Shown here: piece by piece, positions 4,729 through 7,494 of the stretch
How positions within the stretch are numbered: the first letter of the stretch is position 1
Layout: every line of letters starts with the position of its first letter
From: Lachnospiraceae bacterium
Lineage (GTDB): Bacteria; Bacillota_A; Clostridia; Lachnospirales; Lachnospiraceae
Direction of reading: 5' to 3'
DNA length: 7,494 nucleotides
NCBI GenBank assembly: GCA_024684065.1
Contig: JAIKXO010000272.1
Span: forward strand, 1 to 7,494
Notes under the pieces: model-generated
Told to the model about the DNA's origin: nothing
The model's input: the letters and a program-made list of their open reading frames with translations, nothing else
Database searches by the model: none
Made by a program: the position numbers and the translations under genes

Positions 4729-6126
4729 ATGGCAAAGTACTTTCTGGCAATAGATATAGGAGCTTCCAGCGGAAGGCATATTTTGGGAAGCCTAGAGGAC
4801 GGAAGGATAGAGATCGAAGAGATATATCGTTTCAATAACGGTATGGATAATGATGATGGGACTCTTGTCTGGGATCTGGAGCGCCTTTTCAGGGAAATAA
4901 TAACCGGAATGAGGAAATGTAAGGACATCGGGAAGATCCCCCAAAGCGTAGGGGTGGATACCTGGGGGGTTGATTTTGTACTTCTTGATAAAGATGACAG
5001 GCTTCTGGGAAAAGCCGTAGGATACAGGGACCACCGTACGGACGGGATGGATAAAGAGGTATATAAGATCATAAGCGAGGAGGATCTTTACAGAAGGACA
5101 GGGATCCAGAAGGCGATATATAATACGATTTATCAGCTCATGTCTGTAAGGAAGCAGACTCCGGAATATATGGACAAAGCGGAGGCGATGCTCATGCTTC
5201 CGGATTATTTTCATTTCAGGCTTTGCGGCAAAAAGGTTCAGGAGTATTCAGAGGCGACCACGGGCCAGCTTATCGACCCTGAGACCAGGGATTGGGACTA
5301 TGAACTCATAGATATGCTGGGATTTAACAGAAAAATGTTTCAACAGGTGAAGATGCCCGGAACAAAAGTCGGGAGGCTTACGGAAGAGGTGCGGGAGCTT
5401 GTGGGCTATGACTGCGAGGTTGTGCTTCCTCCCACGCATGATACGGCTTCAGCTGTAATGGCTGTTCCCACGAATGAGGATCGTTGCTGCTATATCAGTT
5501 CCGGCACCTGGTCGCTTATGGGAGTCGAAAGGTCTCAGGCCGATTGCTCCAAAGCAAGCATGGAGGCTAATTTTACCAATGAGGGCGGGTATGACGGGAA
5601 GATAACCTATCTTGCCAATATCATGGGACTTTGGATGATACAGTCCGTGAGAGGGAAGCTTGCTCCAGACAGGTCCTATGCCGAAATCTGCGAGGAAGCC
5701 TCCGGGGAAAAGATAGCATCCATTGTTGACTGCCAGGATGAGTGCTTCCTTTCTCCTGAGGATATGGTGGAAGCGATACAGGATTATTGCAGAAAATCCT
5801 CACAGCAGGTACCTGAGACCCTTTCAGAGTTAGCCGCGGTTGTATACAACAGCCTTGCCAGGTGCTATGGGGACAAGCTTAAGGAAATAGAGAAGCTTAC
5901 CGGTGAAAAGTATGACAAGATACATATAATCGGCGGCGGATCAAATGCGGGATACCTGAATGAGCTTACTGCAAAATACACAGGGGTTCCTGTTCATGCG
6001 GGGCCTTCGGAGGCAACGGCTATAGGCAATGTACTTGCGCAGATGCTTGCAAGCGGGGAATTTAAGGATCTTGCAGAGGCAAGGGAGTGCGTGGGGAGAT
6101 CCTTCGAAGTTAAGATTTATAAATAG
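4729..6126 (+). CDS. rhaB: Rhamnulokinase-family FGGY sugar kinase
   Basis: This is an ATP-dependent kinase of the FGGY family that phosphorylates a ketose at C1, L-rhamnulose in classical RhaB. At 465 residues it is slightly shorter than the 489 of E. coli RhaB. Domain I opens with the phosphate-binding loop AIDIGASSGR (7-16), then VDTWGVDF (76-83) and YRDHRT (99-104), which line the sugar site. PPTHDTASAV (234-243) carries the presumed catalytic base Asp238. Domain II has SSGTWSLMG (257-265) and the ATP-site GGGSNAGYLNE (402-412), then SEATAIGN (427-434). The GASSGR and GTWSLMG forms are typical of RhaB over xylulo- or glycerokinases. Clostridial fucose loci often use a kinase of this subfamily, and fucU lies two genes upstream, so L-fuculose is a real alternative substrate. 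No isomerase or aldolase is in the window. Confidence 0.9.
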   Translation: MAKYFLAIDIGASSGRHILGSLEDGRIEIEEIYRFNNGMDNDDGTLVWDLERLFREIITGMRKCKDIGKIPQSVGVDTWGVDFVLLDKDDRLLGKAVGYRDHRTDGMDKEVYKIISEEDLYRRTGIQKAIYNTIYQLMSVRKQTPEYMDKAEAMLMLPDYFHFRLCGKKVQEYSEATTGQLIDPETRDWDYELIDMLGFNRKMFQQVKMPGTKVGRLTEEVRELVGYDCEVVLPPTHDTASAVMAVPTNEDRCCYISSGTWSLMGVERSQADCSKASMEANFTNEGGYDGKITYLANIMGLWMIQSVRGKLAPDRSYAEICEEASGEKIASIVDCQDECFLSPEDMVEAIQDYCRKSSQQVPETLSELAAVVYNSLARCYGDKLKEIEKLTGEKYDKIHIIGGGSNAGYLNELTAKYTGVPVHAGPSEATAIGNVLAQMLASGEFKDLAEARECVGRSFEVKIYK

Positions 6127-6130
6127 ATAT

Positions 6131-6155
6131 ATAAAACGGGTTAATAATAAAACGG
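6131..6155 (+). repeat. Direct repeat ATAAAACGG, two copies 16 bp apart
   Basis: Exact nonamers lie at 6131-6139 and 6147-6155 in AT-rich DNA just after the kinase stop codon. The spacing is about one and a half helical turns. They could be a tandem protein-binding site ahead of the ParA-like gene, or chance in AT-rich sequence. Confidence 0.35.
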
Positions 6156-6172
6156 TTGTGTTTCAGGATAAT

Positions 6173-6210
6173 GCTAAGTGCTTTTTCTTAATATAAAGAG
6201 ACTTCTTAGC
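6173..6210 (+). repeat. Inverted repeat between kinase and ParA-like gene
   Basis: GCTAAG (6173-6178) pairs with CTTAGC (6205-6210). The 26-base interior can add weak A/T pairing (TCTT 6186-6189 region with AAGA 6196-6199 region). The right arm is the start of the segment shared with the leader at 4177-4199. Confidence 0.4.
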
Positions 6211-6226
6211 CGTCACCGGTTTACAG
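6205..6226 (+). repeat. Second copy of a segment shared with 4177-4199
   Basis: CTTAGCCGT (6205-6213) is identical to 4177-4185. After a short indel, GTTTACAG (6219-6226) matches GTTAACAG (4192-4199) at 7 of 8 positions, with CC in register between. Both copies lie in the non-coding gap ahead of a gene, about 80-120 bases from its start. Confidence 0.5.
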
Positions 6227-6268
6227 ATACTGTTTATCAGGTTTCAAGATCAATATACTAGCTTAACA

Positions 6269-6290
6269 CTGCCGGGGCATGACCCGGCAG
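6269..6290 (+). terminator. GC-rich hairpin, probable weak terminator before ParA-like gene
   Basis: CTGCCGGG (6269-6276) pairs perfectly with CCCGGCAG (6283-6290), loop GCATGA. The following bases, ATTAATAATTCTGTTTTC, are AT-rich but lack an unbroken T-run. It may end the kinase transcript or serve as a leader hairpin for the ParA-like gene, whose Shine-Dalgarno starts 24 bases later. Confidence 0.55.
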
Positions 6291-6321
6291 ATTAATAATT
6301 CTGTTTTCAGGAAAGAGGACT

Positions 6322-7128
6322 ATGGCAAAGAAAAAGACCGGGGCAGGAACGATCACCATATGCTTTACAAATAATAAAGGCGGGAGCGGAAAATCTACCT
6401 CCTGCGCGAACCTGGGGTATGAGCTTTTAAAAGCCGGGAAAAGGGTGCTGCTTATAGACGGAGATATGCAGCTGAATCTTTCTTTGTCGTTTTTTGACGA
6501 AGACAGGGTCCTTGAGATGGCCGAAGGCGGAAATACGCTTTATGAAGCGCTCAGGGGGAAGAAGGATCTGTCCGGATACATAGTCGGAACACCGTATGAA
6601 GGTATCGATCTGGTTCCCTCGACCACGCTTATGAGCCAGGTAGATTACGATCTCTTTACTATGATGCAGAGAGAGTTCGTACTGAAAAAATGCCTTCAGA
6701 AGGTTAAGGAATCGGGAGAATATGACTATATCCTCATAGATGCTCCGCCTACCCTCGGAATATGGGTAATAAACATTCTTTGTGCGTCAGACTATGCCAT
6801 ACTCCCGATAGAGGCTTCTCCCTGGGGGTTCTTCGGACTTGCGAACATGTTTGATTTTCTGAACGGATTAAAGGATGTGACTGATACTGAGATAATGGGA
6901 GTCCTGATAACCAAGGTCGATGAACGGAAGAATTATTATAAGCAGGCTAAGGATATCCTGAAAAATTATGAGTCTATCAGGGTGTTTGATTCTTTTATCC
7001 ATGTGGATTCTGCTATAGAATGGGCTCAGGACGCATCCAGACCGGTATCGTTATACAAAAAGAATACAAGAAGTGCATTGGAATATGAAAAGCTTGCAGA
7101 GGAGGTAATTGAGAATGGCAGTAGGTAA
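6322..7128 (+). CDS. ParA/Soj-like ATPase (deviant Walker A, MinD/ParA superfamily)
   Basis: The 268-residue protein has the length and motif order of chromosomal Soj/ParA. The deviant Walker A NKGGSGKST (18-26) carries the signature Lys19 and the P-loop Lys24. Walker A' is LLIDGDMQLN (43-52), where most relatives have IDLDPQGN. Walker B is YDYILIDAPP (134-143). There is no N-terminal helix-turn-helix domain as in plasmid type Ia ParA, and no MinD-type C-terminal amphipathic helix is obvious. Such ATPases dimerise on ATP, bind DNA non-specifically and position a cargo through a partner that triggers hydrolysis. The start at 6322 has AAGAGG (6313-6318) behind it. The partner is probably the overlapping small gene, since no ParB or parS is visible. 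Plasmid partition, chromosome partition or placement of a protein complex are all possible. Confidence 0.9.
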   Translation: MAKKKTGAGTITICFTNNKGGSGKSTSCANLGYELLKAGKRVLLIDGDMQLNLSLSFFDEDRVLEMAEGGNTLYEALRGKKDLSGYIVGTPYEGIDLVPSTTLMSQVDYDLFTMMQREFVLKKCLQKVKESGEYDYILIDAPPTLGIWVINILCASDYAILPIEASPWGFFGLANMFDFLNGLKDVTDTEIMGVLITKVDERKNYYKQAKDILKNYESIRVFDSFIHVDSAIEWAQDASRPVSLYKKNTRSALEYEKLAEEVIENGSR

Positions 7129-7345
7129 GGGAAGCATGGAAAGGGCGGCCAAGGCTGCAGGGAAGAAGCCGGCGGCTTCTGAAAAAGGGTCAAAGGCAGT
7201 TGTCAGTGAGAATGTTATTGTCGCTCCCGATGAAGAGGTTGTTGAGAAAGTAGTTTATCAGAAGAGCAGCGGGATGTTGGAAAGGGCGGCAGAGCCCAAT
7301 GAGAGATTCGGGATCGGTGACCCGATGCCGGTGTATTATTTCTAG
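7115..7345 (+). CDS. Small lysine-rich protein coupled to the ParA-like ATPase, 76 residues
   Basis: I recognise no family. I start at ATG 7115 because AGGAGG (7100-7105) has a good 9-base spacer to it. The TTG at 7109 would have only 3. The gene overlaps the ATPase by 14 bases, so expression is coupled. Residues 1-28 are basic (seven Lys, one Arg) and low in complexity, 29-49 acidic and probably disordered, and the C-terminus ends in NERFGIGDPMPVYYF, which looks like a conserved docking tail. The stretch SMERAAK (7-13) is echoed by MLERAAE (54-60), and the DNA of both carries an identical 13-mer (7137-7149, 7278-7290). A basic N-terminal peptide is how several ParA partners stimulate hydrolysis, so an adaptor role is a reasonable but unproven inference. 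It is far too short for a ParB with a CTPase domain. Confidence 0.82.
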   Translation: MAVGKGSMERAAKAAGKKPAASEKGSKAVVSENVIVAPDEEVVEKVVYQKSSGMLERAAEPNERFGIGDPMPVYYF

Positions 7346-7494
7346 AATAAAATATACTGATCATCTATGCTTTTTTATTCCTGTAAAGCCCGGATACATC
7401 TTGAAGGTGATAACTGACGGCTTTCAGAGCATGCAAATGTATGGCTGATGAGCATTAGGAATGTTTTTCTAGTACAGCGGGTAATGCCGGCTGT
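7346..7494 (+). other. Non-coding tail with possible folded segment (7381-7427)
   Basis: I see no supportable gene on either strand. GAATAAAA (7345-7352) can pair with TTTTATTC (7373-7380), a weak AT-rich stem with a T-run inside its right arm, so termination of the ParA cassette here is possible but unconvincing. Next, CTG-AAAGCC (7381-7390, one bulged T) pairs with GGCTTTCAG (7419-7427), enclosing CATCT/AGGTG (7397-7401 with 7405-7409). This may be the leader of a gene beyond the window. Confidence 0.3.

Noticed and set aside
6220..6259. Promoter from TTTACA (6220) and TATACT (6254) before the ParA-like gene
   Set aside because: The spacer is 28 bases, well outside the 15-19 range, and no better -35 stands at the right distance.

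Overview
The window looks like the chromosome of an anaerobic gut or rumen Firmicute, most likely Lachnospiraceae. That rests on strong AGGAGG-type ribosome binding sites, mid-range GC, a class II lipoprotein signal on the sugar-binding protein, and protein sequences that read like that family. The assignment is by recognition, not by a search. All eight genes lie on the + strand.

Bases 1-3304 carry a carbohydrate ABC importer of the ribose/galactose (CUT2) class: the C-terminal part of a tandem ATPase (cut by the window edge), one membrane permease, and a lipoprotein sugar-binding protein. The binding-protein gene is bracketed by non-coding DNA packed with hairpins. About 180 bp before it holds three clear stem-loops and a weaker one. 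About 205 bp after it holds five consecutive stem-loops and then a strong intrinsic terminator (3481-3515).

Bases 3516-6126 carry sugar catabolism. A FucU/RbsD-family mutarotase (fucU, 3681-4121) is followed by an unrecognised 150-residue protein (4265-4717) and a rhamnulokinase-family FGGY kinase (4729-6126). The likely sequence of events is import of a deoxy-hexose (L-fucose or L-rhamnose), anomer conversion by FucU, isomerisation by an enzyme not in this window, and phosphorylation of the ketose by the kinase. The unknown gene is preceded by an extended -10 promoter and a roughly 100-nt segment that folds on paper into three nested helices reaching its start codon.

Bases 6127-7345 hold a separate cassette: a ParA/Soj-like ATPase overlapping by 14 bp a 76-residue lysine-rich small protein. 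No ParB gene is present, so this looks like a ParA-plus-adaptor pair and not a standard partition locus. The last 149 bases have no gene I can support.

The most interesting material is non-coding: the hairpin array after the binding-protein gene, where a roughly 65-nt two-hairpin unit is repeated with conserved linkers but different, still complementary stems, and the nested leader structure at 4163-4261. The ParA/small-protein pair is the best candidate for an uncharacterised protein system.
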